In this document: positions 17,009 through 25,639 of the stretch, piece after piece | Numbering within the stretch: the stretch's first letter is position 1 | How the letters are laid out: each line of letters opens with the position of its first letter | Source of the DNA: Eubacteriales bacterium SKADARSKE-1 | Lineage (GTDB): Bacteria; Bacillota; Clostridia; Oscillospirales; Acutalibacteraceae | Length of the DNA stretch: 58,236 nucleotides | Assembly (NCBI GenBank): GCA_030920305.1 | Contig: JARLUB010000006.1 | Coordinates: 1 to 58,236, forward strand | Reading direction: 5' to 3' | Notes under the pieces: generated by a model | Database searches by the model: none | What the model was told of the DNA's origin: nothing | The model's input: the letters and a program-made list of their open reading frames with translations, nothing else | Made by a program: the position numbers and the translations under genes

Positions 17009-18310
17009 CTATTGTTTATATGTTGAAGCCGGCAAAGCTTCTCTGTAAACTTCCATGCCTTTTTTATAAAAAACCCTTTGTGCAAAAACCTTATTCGATG
17101 AACCTGCAGCATACCCCGAAACAACCTCTATTTTATCATACCAGCGCGGTAATGTTCCATAAAATCTACAAATCACATTATAACCATTTAAATATGTACA
17201 AATATATACATTACCATTGAGCAGATTTTTAAACTTTAAATCAGCTGAATTATAACTAACCGTTGCATCCTGTCCTATTGGCACATATTTAGACTTGAGC
17301 GAGTGGTTATATCTCTCCATTATTGTCATATTAGCCCTTATTGCCGCACCATAAACAGTACTTGCAACTTGACAAACCCCTCCTCCGTATGCTGTTACTG
17401 AAACTCCATTTGAAAGTGCAGGTGCTAACACAAACCCCCTAGATGGTAGATTTGTATTTCCGACTATTTTATTAAAAGAAAATGTTTCGCCAGGGGTTAA
17501 AACAGTTCCGTTTATAAATGAAAGTGCCATTTTTATATTATTATTCCTAGAGTAATTATTTGAAACAGTTGTTATGAATTCACTAATTAATCCAATTTGC
17601 CTTTTTACATCCTCTATAGCCACTGTGTTTGTTACTTTTTGTCTTTTAATAAAAATATCGCTTTTTACTCCACTTTTCAAAGCACTTTCTATTTTATTTC
17701 TTAGTTCAAACCTATTAACTTCCAACCCATCCTTTCCGGCTTCATACGTAAACATAGGATCTTTCAATGGGTTGAAACAAGATACATGAGGCTCTTGAAC
17801 TTTATCATCAAAATTTAAAGAAATGTTATCAATAACTGTATCTATAGAATCCTTGGTTGGTACTGCTAAAACATTGAAAAAAATCGGATTATTTTTAATT
17901 AGCATAGCTGTGCTATATCTTAATAAAGGACTTCCTTCTCTTGTTATAAAGTAGATTAAATCGACAGTCTCATCAACATTATAATTATAATTAAAATCTT
18001 CTGCTGTAAGTAAAATAGTCTTATCTTCACAAATAACCTTTATATCAATATTAGGCCTTACCAAATTTAGCCTTTCACTTAAAATTAGCTTTGCCTGTTT
18101 TTTTGTTTTGCCACCCATATCAATCCCATTTATATATATTCCTGGATAAAAACCTTCTTCATTTAAAATAGAATAAATACATTCATAACAAAGATCTACT
18201 CCCTTTTTTAAAAAAATACCGACTGAAAATAAATATAATCCAACTAAAATAAATACAAATATTACTTTAGTGTACCGTATCTTCCTATCTCTAAAACGAT
18301 TCTTGTCCAT
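17009..18310 (-). CDS. VanW-family protein with YoaR-like peptidoglycan-binding domain
   Basis: A 433-residue membrane-anchored extracytoplasmic protein. One transmembrane segment near residues 15-33 follows a basic N-terminus. A YoaR-like domain (GIYINGIDMGGKTKKQAK onwards) precedes the VanW domain, recognised by NIKMALSFINGTVLTPGETFSFN and the Cys-containing AYGGGVCQVASTVYGAA near residue 310. VanW proteins occur in some vancomycin-resistance clusters and widely in clostridial genomes; their biochemical role is not settled. No van ligase genes are near, so this is not a resistance cluster. It lies alone between the glycosylation operon and a divergent glycosyltransferase. Confidence 0.9.
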   Translation of the reverse strand: MDKNRFRDRKIRYTKVIFVFILVGLYLFSVGIFLKKGVDLCYECIYSILNEEGFYPGIYINGIDMGGKTKKQAKLILSERLNLVRPNIDIKVICEDKTILLTAEDFNYNYNVDETVDLIYFITREGSPLLRYSTAMLIKNNPIFFNVLAVPTKDSIDTVIDNISLNFDDKVQEPHVSCFNPLKDPMFTYEAGKDGLEVNRFELRNKIESALKSGVKSDIFIKRQKVTNTVAIEDVKRQIGLISEFITTVSNNYSRNNNIKMALSFINGTVLTPGETFSFNKIVGNTNLPSRGFVLAPALSNGVSVTAYGGGVCQVASTVYGAAIRANMTIMERYNHSLKSKYVPIGQDATVSYNSADLKFKNLLNGNVYICTYLNGYNVICRFYGTLPRWYDKIEVVSGYAAGSSNKVFAQRVFYKKGMEVYREALPASTYKQ

Positions 18311-18531
18311 AAAAAATTATACCTCCTATTGCCATTTTATATTTTCAATTAAAAAATAATTGAAATGTTGAACAGCAGGTAGTATGATGTATATTAGAAT
18401 AATTTTAGCTTTAACTAAAAACACTAAATTATATCTTATGTTATTTTAAATGAATTTAGTTTTGCATGATTTTTATAACATTATTAAAAGCAAAACTATT
18501 TGTTTTACTAGAGTTTAAAAGGAGAAGTTTA

Positions 18532-19794
18532 ATGAAAATATTAATTTTATCTGCTTCAACAGGCGGAGGTCATATGACTGCTGCCGAAGCTTTAAAATCA
18601 TATATATTAACAATGAAAAAAGACTCTGTAGTTGAAGTTGTTGATACTTTAGAGTATATTAACCCACTGCTAAATAAAACAGTGACTGAATCCTATTTGT
18701 ACATGGCCAAAAAAAATCCTAAAATGTTTGGGCTTTTATACAATACTTCAAATAAAGAAAATAAATTTAGCAATATGGTAACTTTTTTAAACAGTTTATT
18801 CAGCAAAAGGTTGTTTTTATTACTCAAAGATTTTAATGCAGATATAATCATTACTACTCATATGTTTCCAACCGAGATGGTATCTAATTTAAAAGACTCT
18901 GGTAAAGTAAACATTCCACTTGTGTGTGTGATGACAGACTATGCGCCCCATAAAACATGGATAAACAAATGCGTTGATGCTTATATAGTTGCAAATGAAG
19001 ATATGGTTCCCACAATGGTTAAAATGGGTGCTCCAATAGAAAAAATACACCCGTTTGGTATCCCCATTAATCACTCCTTTTATAATAAAACTGATAAAAA
19101 TAAAATGCTTTTAGGCCTTGGCCTAGATCCTAACATTCCAACAATTTTAATTATGGCAGGTAGTTTTGGTGTCACCAACATACTTAAAATATATGACAAT
19201 ATAGTAAATATAGATGTGAATTTTCAAATTATTATAATTACAGGTAAAAATGAAAAATTATATAACATGTTTAAAAGACGAGTAGACGTTGGTCAAAAAA
19301 AACACTCGACTAAACATGTCCGCATTGAAACCATTGATTTATTAAGGGAAAGTATAAAACATCATTCCGAAAAGTTGACGCATTTACTCAAGGACAAAAA
19401 GAAAATACCTGGTTCTAAAAAAACCCGACTAATATTTTTTACAGACGAAGTGTATAAATATATGCACATATCTGATTTAATAATAACAAAGCCCGGAGGG
19501 CTAACTGTATCTGAAGCCTTAGCTTGTGATTTACCAATGGCTATATTTAATGCTATACCTGGCCAAGAAGAAGAAAATGCTGAATTTTTAGTAAAAAATA
19601 ATATGGCAATAAAAATAGGTAAGGGTAACCACTGCAGCAATGCCATAAAAAATCTTTTAACTAACAAAGAAAGCCTTGATTCTATGAAAAACTCATGTAA
19701 GTCATTTGACAAATCACAGTCAAATGAAAATATTTTTATACTGCTAACTGAATTAGTTGACCTGTCTAATAGTTGCGAAAAAGTTTCTAAATAG
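18532..19794 (+). CDS. Diacylglycerol glycosyltransferase (UgtP/MGDG synthase type)
   Basis: A GT28-family enzyme of 420 residues. The N-terminus MKILILSASTGGGHMTAAEAL is the MGDG-synthase/UgtP N-terminal signature. TTHMFPTEMVSNL and MTDYAPHKTWINKCVDAYIV lie in the acceptor half, and the donor half has TKPGGLTVSEALACDLPM with GQEEENAEFLV. The family transfers glucose or galactose from a UDP-sugar to diacylglycerol at the inner membrane face, making glycolipids and lipoteichoic-acid anchors. Start ATG 18532 is chosen because AAAAGGAGAAG precedes it. Upstream in-frame codons would add about 22 hydrophobic residues that homologues lack. Confidence 0.88.
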   Translation: MKILILSASTGGGHMTAAEALKSYILTMKKDSVVEVVDTLEYINPLLNKTVTESYLYMAKKNPKMFGLLYNTSNKENKFSNMVTFLNSLFSKRLFLLLKDFNADIIITTHMFPTEMVSNLKDSGKVNIPLVCVMTDYAPHKTWINKCVDAYIVANEDMVPTMVKMGAPIEKIHPFGIPINHSFYNKTDKNKMLLGLGLDPNIPTILIMAGSFGVTNILKIYDNIVNIDVNFQIIIITGKNEKLYNMFKRRVDVGQKKHSTKHVRIETIDLLRESIKHHSEKLTHLLKDKKKIPGSKKTRLIFFTDEVYKYMHISDLIITKPGGLTVSEALACDLPMAIFNAIPGQEEENAEFLVKNNMAIKIGKGNHCSNAIKNLLTNKESLDSMKNSCKSFDKSQSNENIFILLTELVDLSNSCEKVSK

Positions 19795-19928
19795 TTGGTC
19801 CAACATATATAATTTTCAGGCAATAAATAAAGAACGTATTCCTTTTTTAATAAACTTGTAATTATTTAATTTAAAAAACCCTTCCTTTTTCTTAATTTAT
19901 AATACCTGGTCTGGAGGATTACGTAAAA

Positions 19929-20504
19929 ATGAAAAACATTTCGGAAATATCAATTAAAGAAAAATTGATATTAGCGGGAATTGATGAAATCGAAAAAAAC
20001 GGCATTCAAGGATTTTCATTACGTAAAGTTGCGAGCAAATGTGGAGTTTCCTGCGCAGCTCCCTATAAACATTTTGCTAACAAAACAGAACTTATTACCG
20101 AAATCATTAAGTATATTAATGAAAAGTGGTATATAAGGCAAAAAAAAATTGTTGAAGCTTATGATGGTAACTTACGTCATCAATTGACAGAAATAAGTTT
20201 AGAATACATAAGATTTTTAGTAGAGAATCCACATTTTCGCTCAATTATAATGTTAAAGGACAAAAAAATGGATCCTCAGCATGTGCAAATGAAGTCAGAA
20301 CTTAGCCTTTGTACAAAAAATTTAATAAAGAAATATTGCAAATCCGTTGGCATGCCCCAAAAAGCTGAGTTGATAAAAACTTTTATTATCCGTTCTTTTA
20401 TTTATGGAGCTGCTTTAATGTTTGATAACGGCGAACTTGAATATAACCCAGAAAACTTTGAATTAATTGCAAGGACGATAGATAGGGAATTTGATTTAAA
20501 ATAG
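19929..20504 (+). CDS. TetR-family transcriptional regulator
   Basis: A 191-residue TetR/AcrR repressor. The N-terminal HTH is clear: IKEKLILAGIDEIEKNGIQGFSLRKVASKCGVSCAAPYKHFANKTELI, with the family YKHFANK motif. The remaining helices form the ligand-binding/dimer part, with FIIRSFIYGAALMFDNGELEY near the end. RBS TGGAGG precedes ATG 19929. It ends 95 bases before degV, and that gap carries a promoter with a near-palindrome directly after the -10. It is likely to regulate degV and, through a duplicate site, the lipase region at 46 kb (inference). Given DegV's fatty-acid binding, its ligand may be an acyl group. Confidence 0.9.
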   Translation: MKNISEISIKEKLILAGIDEIEKNGIQGFSLRKVASKCGVSCAAPYKHFANKTELITEIIKYINEKWYIRQKKIVEAYDGNLRHQLTEISLEYIRFLVENPHFRSIIMLKDKKMDPQHVQMKSELSLCTKNLIKKYCKSVGMPQKAELIKTFIIRSFIYGAALMFDNGELEYNPENFELIARTIDREFDLK

Positions 20505-20521
20505 ATTTTAATTTTATCCTA

Positions 20522-20574
20522 TTGACAATCAAAAAGAAATCCTTTAAAATAGCAACAAGTTAGCGGTGTTAACT
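20522..20574 (+). promoter_or_regulatory. degV promoter with TetR-type operator
   Basis: TTGACA (20522-20527), a 17-base spacer and TAAAAT (20545-20550) form a strong promoter. Directly downstream lies AGTTAGC-GGT-GTTAACT (20558-20574), an inverted repeat with one mismatch. A close duplicate of the whole unit is at 45945-46001. Placement at the transcription start fits repression, probably by the TetR protein encoded just upstream. Confidence 0.7.
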
Positions 20575-20599
20575 CATTTTAATTTGGAGGTTAATAATA

Positions 20600-21472
20600 A
20601 TGAATGAATATGTTATTATAACAGACTCATCCTGTGATCTTCCTGAAACAACTGCAAAAAAATTCGAGATATCTGCTGTTCCTCTTTCTGTTTTTGTTGA
20701 TGAAAAAAAATATACTAACTACCTTGATGGGCGTGAAATAAGCTCTACCAAGTTTTTTGAGCTTTTACGGCAAGGGAAAAAAGTAACCACTTGTGCTGCT
20801 AATATTATTGACTTTGAAAATACAATGAAACACTTTTTATCTCTTGGTAAAGATATTTTATATTTGGGGTTTTCATCAGCACTTAGCTGCACTTATAGCA
20901 CAGGTTTTACTGCCGCTGACAAGCTAAAGGAAGAGTATCCTAATAGAAAAATTTATACTATAGACACTTTATGTGCATCTTTAGGTCAGGGTTTGCTTGT
21001 TTATTTGGCTTCTCTTGAAAAGCAATCAGGAAAAACTATTGAAGAAGTTAGGGATTTTGTAGAGAATTTAAAACTTAAAATATGCCATTGGTTCACTGTA
21101 GACAGCCTTCAGCATCTAAAAAATGGTGGTAGAATTTCTGCAGCAACTGCAATAATCGGAGGTCTTTTAAATATTAAACCAATAATGCATATGGACAATA
21201 ATGGGAAGCTTGTAGCTACTGGCAAAATTCGTGGCAGAAAAGCATCAATCGATGAACTATTTAACAAAGTAAAGTCAAAAGGTACTAACATTTCTGAGCA
21301 AAGCGTTTTTATTAGTCATGGAGACTGCGAAAAAGATGCTAAATATCTTGCTGACAATTTAAAAGACCAGCTTAAGGTAAAAAATATTTTAATAAATAAT
21401 GTTGGTCCGGTTATAGGTTCACATTCTGGACCAGGAACCCTCGCAGTATTCTTTATTGGAGATTCAAGATAA
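20600..21472 (+). CDS. DegV-family fatty-acid-binding protein (FakB-like)
   Basis: A 290-residue DegV protein. Family signatures: ITDSSCDLPETTAKKF at the N-terminus, TCAANIIDFENTMKHF, LGFSSALSCTYSTGFTAADKL around the first fatty-acid contact, TIDTLCASLGQGLLVYLA, HLKNGGRISAATAIIGGLLNIKPI, and the closing GPVIGSHSGPGTLAVFF. DegV/FakB proteins bind a fatty acid and, with a FakA kinase, present it for phosphorylation so that exogenous fatty acids enter phospholipids. No fakA is visible here. Expression is probably controlled by the adjacent TetR through the palindrome in its promoter. Confidence 0.92.
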   Translation: MNEYVIITDSSCDLPETTAKKFEISAVPLSVFVDEKKYTNYLDGREISSTKFFELLRQGKKVTTCAANIIDFENTMKHFLSLGKDILYLGFSSALSCTYSTGFTAADKLKEEYPNRKIYTIDTLCASLGQGLLVYLASLEKQSGKTIEEVRDFVENLKLKICHWFTVDSLQHLKNGGRISAATAIIGGLLNIKPIMHMDNNGKLVATGKIRGRKASIDELFNKVKSKGTNISEQSVFISHGDCEKDAKYLADNLKDQLKVKNILINNVGPVIGSHSGPGTLAVFFIGDSR

Positions 21473-21620
21473 ATATAACCAAAAATAACTAACGTCTCTC
21501 CATTTAAATACATTGTATTTTAAAAGTGCCTTCTGATTTTTCACAAAAGGCCTAGTAATTAGTTGTTTATTATAGATTATTTCCCCCATCTTATAATATC
21601 CAGTTGCAATAAAAGGTTGT

Positions 21621-21642
21621 CCATAATATTATAATATTATGG
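21621..21642. repeat. Perfect AT-rich 22-bp palindrome before mecA
   Basis: CCATAATATTA is followed at once by its reverse complement TAATATTATGG, 36 bases before the probable mecA start. It could be an operator or a cruciform-prone spacer. No binding protein is suggested by the context. Confidence 0.5.
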
Positions 21643-21677
21643 TAGTTTTTATTAAACGCATGGGGGGGTGCGCCATC

Positions 21678-22253
21678 TTGATTCTTGAAAAAATTGATGA
21701 AAAAAGATTATTAATTGCTCTTTCAAGTAAGGATATGGATCTATTAGATTTAACTTTTAAACAATTAAGCTGGAAAAACGCTTACTCAAGGCAAGTTATA
21801 AAAAAGATTTTAACTAGGGCAGAAACTGAAATAGGCTTTTTTGTTGACAATAATCAGTTGATGATAGAGGCTATTCCTCAAAATAGCGGCTGTTTTGTTT
21901 TAGTAACCTTGCTTTCTAAAAAAAAGCTTGGTCGTAAAATTTTTAAAATAAAAGAAGAAATAAAACCATATCTATTTGAGTTTAAATCTTCCGAGGACTT
22001 ATTGTGCGCTATAGAAAGGCTCTATAATAATCACAAAATTAAACTGAAAAATACTGTTTTTGAATATGATAAAACTTATTATATATTAATTAACTCAAAA
22101 GGCTATATCTCACTAGACTTACAAACAATAATAACGGAGTATGGGAATTTAATTGGAAAAGATGGTGTTACAACATCTAAAATTGTTGAATTGGGAAACT
22201 TAATTGCAAAAGATGATGCAATTGACGTAATAGGAAAACACTTAGTTGGTTAA
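21678..22253 (+). CDS. mecA: Adaptor protein MecA
   Basis: About 191 residues. The N-terminal domain ILEKIDEKRLLIALSSKD followed by the LMIEAIPQNSGCFVLVTLL region matches MecA, the adaptor that targets substrates to ClpCP and restrains competence or sporulation factors. The C-terminal part, residues about 95-191, has the ClpC-binding-type YNNHKIKLKNTVFEY and YILINSKGY segments and a somewhat divergent tail. TTG 21678 is the likely start because a GGGGGGTG stretch lies about eight bases upstream. ATG 21660 lacks any ribosome site. It is monocistronic, with a terminator at 22284-22320. Confidence 0.8.
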   Translation: MILEKIDEKRLLIALSSKDMDLLDLTFKQLSWKNAYSRQVIKKILTRAETEIGFFVDNNQLMIEAIPQNSGCFVLVTLLSKKKLGRKIFKIKEEIKPYLFEFKSSEDLLCAIERLYNNHKIKLKNTVFEYDKTYYILINSKGYISLDLQTIITEYGNLIGKDGVTTSKIVELGNLIAKDDAIDVIGKHLVG

Positions 22254-22283
22254 TATATCACTCTTTAAATCATAATAATATAA

Positions 22284-22320
22284 AAAAGGCTTCACCGCAA
22301 TTTAGTGGTTAAGTCTTTTT
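22284..22320. terminator. Bidirectional terminator between mecA and corA
   Basis: AAAAGGCTTCACC (22284-22296) pairs with GGTTAAGTCTTTTT (22307-22320) with two imperfect positions. T-runs and A-runs on both flanks serve the convergent genes. Confidence 0.7.
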
Positions 22321-22324
22321 AATT

Positions 22325-23257
22325 TCACATCATATCTTTTTTCTTAAGTATAAAACCAGCTATCACCATAAGAATACCTGAGAAAGCCATAGGGAACCAC
22401 CACACTCCATCAAGAGGTAAAACATGAGCTCCTATATTCATACCATAAAAACCAACTACAACTGCCGGAATTGAAATAATCAGCGTAATCGAAGCTAAAA
22501 CTTTCATCACGATATTTAAATTATTTGATATTATCGAAGCAAAGGCATCCATAGTTCCAGATAAAATATTCAACTGAATGTTGGCCATTTCTATTGCTTG
22601 TTTTACTTCTATTAATACATCCTCTAGAAGTTCCTTATCTTCTTCATATAATTTTATTAAGCGGCCCCGCATAATTTTTTCCAGTGTGACTTCATTAGAT
22701 TTAAGTGATGATGAAAAATAAACAAGAGACTTTTCAACTTCAAGCAGCTGAATAAGCTCTTTATTTTTCATTGAGCGACGAAGTTCTTTTTCAACTCGAT
22801 CATTTATTTTATCTATTTGTTTTAAATACTGCAAATATTTTGCTGTAGTCTTCAAAATAATGCGTAAAGCAAACTGTATTTTTAAGTTTGTATAAATATT
22901 TTTAACAACACCATCAGAAATTTCTCCAATAATCGTGTTGTCACTTAAAGAGACAGTTATTAAATCTGTTTTAGTAATTACAATTCCAAAGGGTTTTGTA
23001 TAATATGTTATATTTTTTTCTGTTTTCTGAACAGCTGGAATGTCTATAACTATAAGAGTATTATCATCCTCATGATCTATATGTGAAGATTCTTCTGGGT
23101 CAAGAGCTGAACGTAAAAATTCTGAATTAATACCAAAGTCACTTGTAAGCCTCTTTACTTCTTTTTCATCTGGTGCTACACAATTTACCCAACATCCGAG
23201 TTCATAGGATTCTATTTCAGTCACTCTATTATCAATAGTCTTATAATAAGATATCAT
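22325..23257 (-). CDS. CorA-family divalent cation transporter
   Basis: About 310 residues: a large cytoplasmic N-terminal domain with a long helix region (about 120-240), then two transmembrane segments near the C-terminus with the CorA signature YGMN between them. The family conducts Mg2+ (sometimes Co2+, Ni2+ or Zn2+) as a pentamer. The start is ATG 23257, because AAGGAGATAAAC precedes it; an upstream in-frame extension would swallow that ribosome site. A hairpin lies in its leader at 23279-23307. It converges with mecA. Confidence 0.9.
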   Translation of the reverse strand: MISYYKTIDNRVTEIESYELGCWVNCVAPDEKEVKRLTSDFGINSEFLRSALDPEESSHIDHEDDNTLIVIDIPAVQKTEKNITYYTKPFGIVITKTDLITVSLSDNTIIGEISDGVVKNIYTNLKIQFALRIILKTTAKYLQYLKQIDKINDRVEKELRRSMKNKELIQLLEVEKSLVYFSSSLKSNEVTLEKIMRGRLIKLYEEDKELLEDVLIEVKQAIEMANIQLNILSGTMDAFASIISNNLNIVMKVLASITLIISIPAVVVGFYGMNIGAHVLPLDGVWWFPMAFSGILMVIAGFILKKKDMM

Positions 23258-23278
23258 TATGTTTATCTCCTTTTTAAA

Positions 23279-23307
23279 GGGCACAAACACAAAGGGATAT
23301 TGTGCCC
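23279..23307 (-). promoter_or_regulatory. Leader hairpin immediately upstream of corA
   Basis: On the minus strand GGGCACAA (23307-23300) pairs perfectly with TTGTGCCC (23286-23279), leaving a 13-base loop. A short T run and the corA ribosome site follow. It resembles a terminator/antiterminator or a translational control stem. It is not a recognisable M-box, whose core is much longer. Confidence 0.4.
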
Positions 23308-23524
23308 CATTTTAGTAATTTTAACTTATAACTAGGGTCTGGGTTCACAATATCATCTCCTTTTTTATATTCCTACATTATTTTTCATTATATCACAAAA
23401 ACAGTCGGTTGCAAACAATTTAAAAGTTTAAAATTAAGGTTTTATTGCGTACTTCTTATTAATAAAATAAGCATTGTCTCACTTTCTTTTGCATATAAAT
23501 AAAATCAAAAGGAGGCTAAAAAGA

Positions 23525-24154
23525 ATGTTTGTATTAGCTATGAAACCATTAAAGCGCAAAATCATCATAGGTACAATTTGTTTAGTAGGACTGATTTTTT
23601 TATCTTTGTTTTTAGCAAAAAATTGTATTCACAAGAATGATTCTGCTGCTTCTTCTAATGGGGAATATAATGTTTGCGTAAAAAATAATGAAGGAAGAGT
23701 CCAATTTTTATCGCAGTTTGGTTGGGAAGTTCAAACTGAACCTATTGAAGTTTCAGAAATTACAATACCAGCAAAATTTAATGATACTTATGAAAAATAT
23801 AATAATATCCAAAAGGAACAAGGCCTTGACTTGTCTAAACACAAAAATAAAACTTGTATAAAATATACATACCAGATATTAAACTATAAAAATGCACCCG
23901 GTGGAATAAGAGCCAATCTTTTAGTATTAAATAACAGAGTTATTGGTGGAGATATTTGTTCTGTTGAATTAAACGGATTTATGCATGGTTTTGTGTTACC
24001 AGAAAACAATAATTTTTCAGAAATGACATATAACACGTATGTAACTAATAATGTTAATGCAAAACCTAAGGGCAATGTGCATACGCCAAGCCAAACTACC
24101 TATCGTGAAACATTAGATCCAGATCCTAATATGCCTACAGCTCCAACAGATTAG
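23525..24154 (+). CDS. Membrane-anchored DUF4830 protein
   Basis: About 209 residues. A basic start and one hydrophobic segment (about residues 12-32 from ATG 23525) anchor an extracytoplasmic domain of the DUF4830 type. The signatures are RVQFLSQFGWEV, EITIPAKFNDTYEKYNNIQK, GLDLSKHKNKTC and VIGGDICSVELNGFMHGF. A Thr/Pro-rich tail ends the protein. The family is common in spore-forming clostridia and has no known function. The ATG at 23525 is preferred because AAAAGGAGGCT lies just upstream. It stands alone and seems monocistronic. Confidence 0.82.
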   Translation: MFVLAMKPLKRKIIIGTICLVGLIFLSLFLAKNCIHKNDSAASSNGEYNVCVKNNEGRVQFLSQFGWEVQTEPIEVSEITIPAKFNDTYEKYNNIQKEQGLDLSKHKNKTCIKYTYQILNYKNAPGGIRANLLVLNNRVIGGDICSVELNGFMHGFVLPENNNFSEMTYNTYVTNNVNAKPKGNVHTPSQTTYRETLDPDPNMPTAPTD

Positions 24155-24220
24155 ATGAAATTATATCATTTTATTTTATACAGCTAATATTAAATCCTTA
24201 AAAACCACGGGAAAACTACA

Positions 24221-24239
24221 TTATGTAAACTTTACATAA
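24221..24239. promoter_or_regulatory. Perfect 19-bp palindrome upstream of the msmK promoter
   Basis: TTATGTAAA, a central C and TTTACATAA form a perfect inverted repeat 37 bases upstream of the likely -35 element of the ABC ATPase gene. It has the size and symmetry of an operator for a dimeric repressor or activator. Confidence 0.45.
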
Positions 24240-24275
24240 AGTATTTATACAATATTTATTAGAAAAATACCTTTT

Positions 24276-24303
24276 TTGCCATTTTAAAATTTGTTATTAT
24301 AAA
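24276..24303 (+). promoter_or_regulatory. Putative promoter of the msmK-like gene
   Basis: TTGCCA (24276-24281), a 16-base spacer and TATAAA (24298-24303) lie about 63 bases before the GTG start. The -35 is weaker than consensus, which would suit activator or repressor control from the palindrome just upstream. Confidence 0.4.
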
Positions 24304-24366
24304 AACTGGATGAATGTATTTAATTATTAGAAAAATTAAGACGTAAAAACAAATGGAGGAATTTTT

Positions 24367-25479
24367 GTGGCAAAAGTAGTTTTAAAAAATATCTGTAAAT
24401 ATTATTTAAAGAATGTTTTAGCAGTTAATGATTTTAACCTCCAAATAGAAGATAAAAGCTTTATCGTGCTAGTTGGTCCATCTGGCTGTGGGAAATCCAC
24501 TGTACTTAGAATGATAGCAGGCCTTGAAGACATTACCAAAGGTAAACTTTATATTGGCGACACATATGCAAATGAAATTGCTCCAAAAGACCGTAATATT
24601 GCCATGGTTTTTCAAAATTATGCACTTTATCCACATATGACTGTCTTTGATAACATGGCATTTGGCCTAAAACTTAGAAAATTTTCAAAACAAGAAATAA
24701 AAAAGCGTGTATTGGAAGCTGCTAAAATTTTAGATATTGAGCATTTTTTAGATAGAAAGCCAAAAGAACTTTCTGGAGGGCAAAAGCAACGTGTCGCATT
24801 AGGCCGAGCTATTGTGCGTGAACCAGAAGTTTTTTTACTAGATGAACCGCTTTCCAATCTTGATACAAAACTTAGAGCACAAATGAGAATGGAAATTTCA
24901 AAACTTCATAAAAAATTAGGAACTACATTTATATATGTTACTCACGATCAAACAGAAGCTATGACAATGGGTGATAAAATTGTTGTAATGAAAGATGGTT
25001 TCATTCAACAAGTAGACACCCCTAAAAACCTATATGAAAACCCACATAATGCCTTTGTTGCAGGATTTATTGGATCCCCTCAAATGAATTTTATTTATGG
25101 ATTTATTGTAAAAAGTAGTAATGAATTTTTATTTCAAACGAGCAAAAACATAGTTCATCTTCCAAACTTTAAGAATAACGTTGCCCTTGAACAATATGTA
25201 GGTAAAGAAGTAATTTTAGGTGTTCGCCCTGAAAATGTTTTTGATAGACCAGACCGTATAGAAAGCAATGAAATTGGTACATTTGAATCAACTGTAGAAA
25301 TCACGGAACTTATGGGATCTGAAACTTATTTATATCTTTATATAGATGATAATTCTATAATAGCAAAGGTCGACCCGTACTCAAAAGCAAAATCAGGAGA
25401 TAAAATAAAAATATACATAGACTTATCAAAAATTCATTTATTTAACAAAGAGACAGAATTAAATATTTTAAACTCATAA
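24367..25479 (+). CDS. Sugar ABC transporter ATP-binding protein (MsmK/UgpC/MalK type)
   Basis: A 370-residue ABC ATPase with Walker A GPSGCGKST (residues 37-45), the Q-loop in MVFQNYALYPHMTVFDNMAFGL, signature LSGGQKQRVALGRAI, Walker B VFLLDEPLSNLDTKLR and the switch His in YVTHDQTEAMTMGDK. The C-terminal third is the MalK-type TOBE regulatory domain. Such proteins energise carbohydrate importers; MsmK-like ones are shared by several. No permease or binding-protein gene adjoins it, which suits a shared ATPase. GTG 24367 follows GGAGG. It seems monocistronic. Confidence 0.92.
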   Translation: MAKVVLKNICKYYLKNVLAVNDFNLQIEDKSFIVLVGPSGCGKSTVLRMIAGLEDITKGKLYIGDTYANEIAPKDRNIAMVFQNYALYPHMTVFDNMAFGLKLRKFSKQEIKKRVLEAAKILDIEHFLDRKPKELSGGQKQRVALGRAIVREPEVFLLDEPLSNLDTKLRAQMRMEISKLHKKLGTTFIYVTHDQTEAMTMGDKIVVMKDGFIQQVDTPKNLYENPHNAFVAGFIGSPQMNFIYGFIVKSSNEFLFQTSKNIVHLPNFKNNVALEQYVGKEVILGVRPENVFDRPDRIESNEIGTFESTVEITELMGSETYLYLYIDDNSIIAKVDPYSKAKSGDKIKIYIDLSKIHLFNKETELNILNS

Positions 25480-25525
25480 CTTTTTAAGAAATAAATTTTT
25501 GTACACTATTGTCTTTAAATTCTAG

Positions 25526-25615
25526 TTTACAATTTTACTTTTTTATATTATAATTTATATTTAGGGTGTTTGCCCTAATTTTTTAAAGCCAAAAGTTAGC
25601 CTTGGCTAACTTTTT
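25526..25615 (+). promoter_or_regulatory. feo operon promoter with two candidate DtxR-family operators
   Basis: TTTACA (25526-25531), a 17-base spacer and TATAAT (25549-25554) predict a start near 25561. Exactly there lies TTAGGG-n6-CCCTAA (25561-25578). A second, longer inverted repeat AAAAGTTAGCC-TT-GGCTAACTTTTT follows (25591-25615). Its GTTAGCC/GGCTAAC core resembles DtxR/IdeR-type boxes. The operon itself encodes a DtxR-family regulator, so iron autoregulation is likely (inference). Either repeat, having T-rich 3-prime flanks, could also act as a terminator or attenuator. Confidence 0.65.
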
Positions 25616-25639
25616 GAAAATAAATTGCGAGGTACATAA

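Noticed and set aside
17009-18310. Vancomycin resistance locus because of VanW
   Set aside because: No vanH, D-Ala-D-Lac ligase or vanX is present; VanW-domain proteins are common in clostridia without resistance.
19362-19823. 153-codon open reading on the strand opposite the UgtP-like gene
   Set aside because: It fully overlaps a well-supported glycosyltransferase and has no ribosome site or family signature.
23258-23345. M-box magnesium riboswitch before corA
   Set aside because: The leader is too short and lacks the conserved core; only a simple hairpin is visible.
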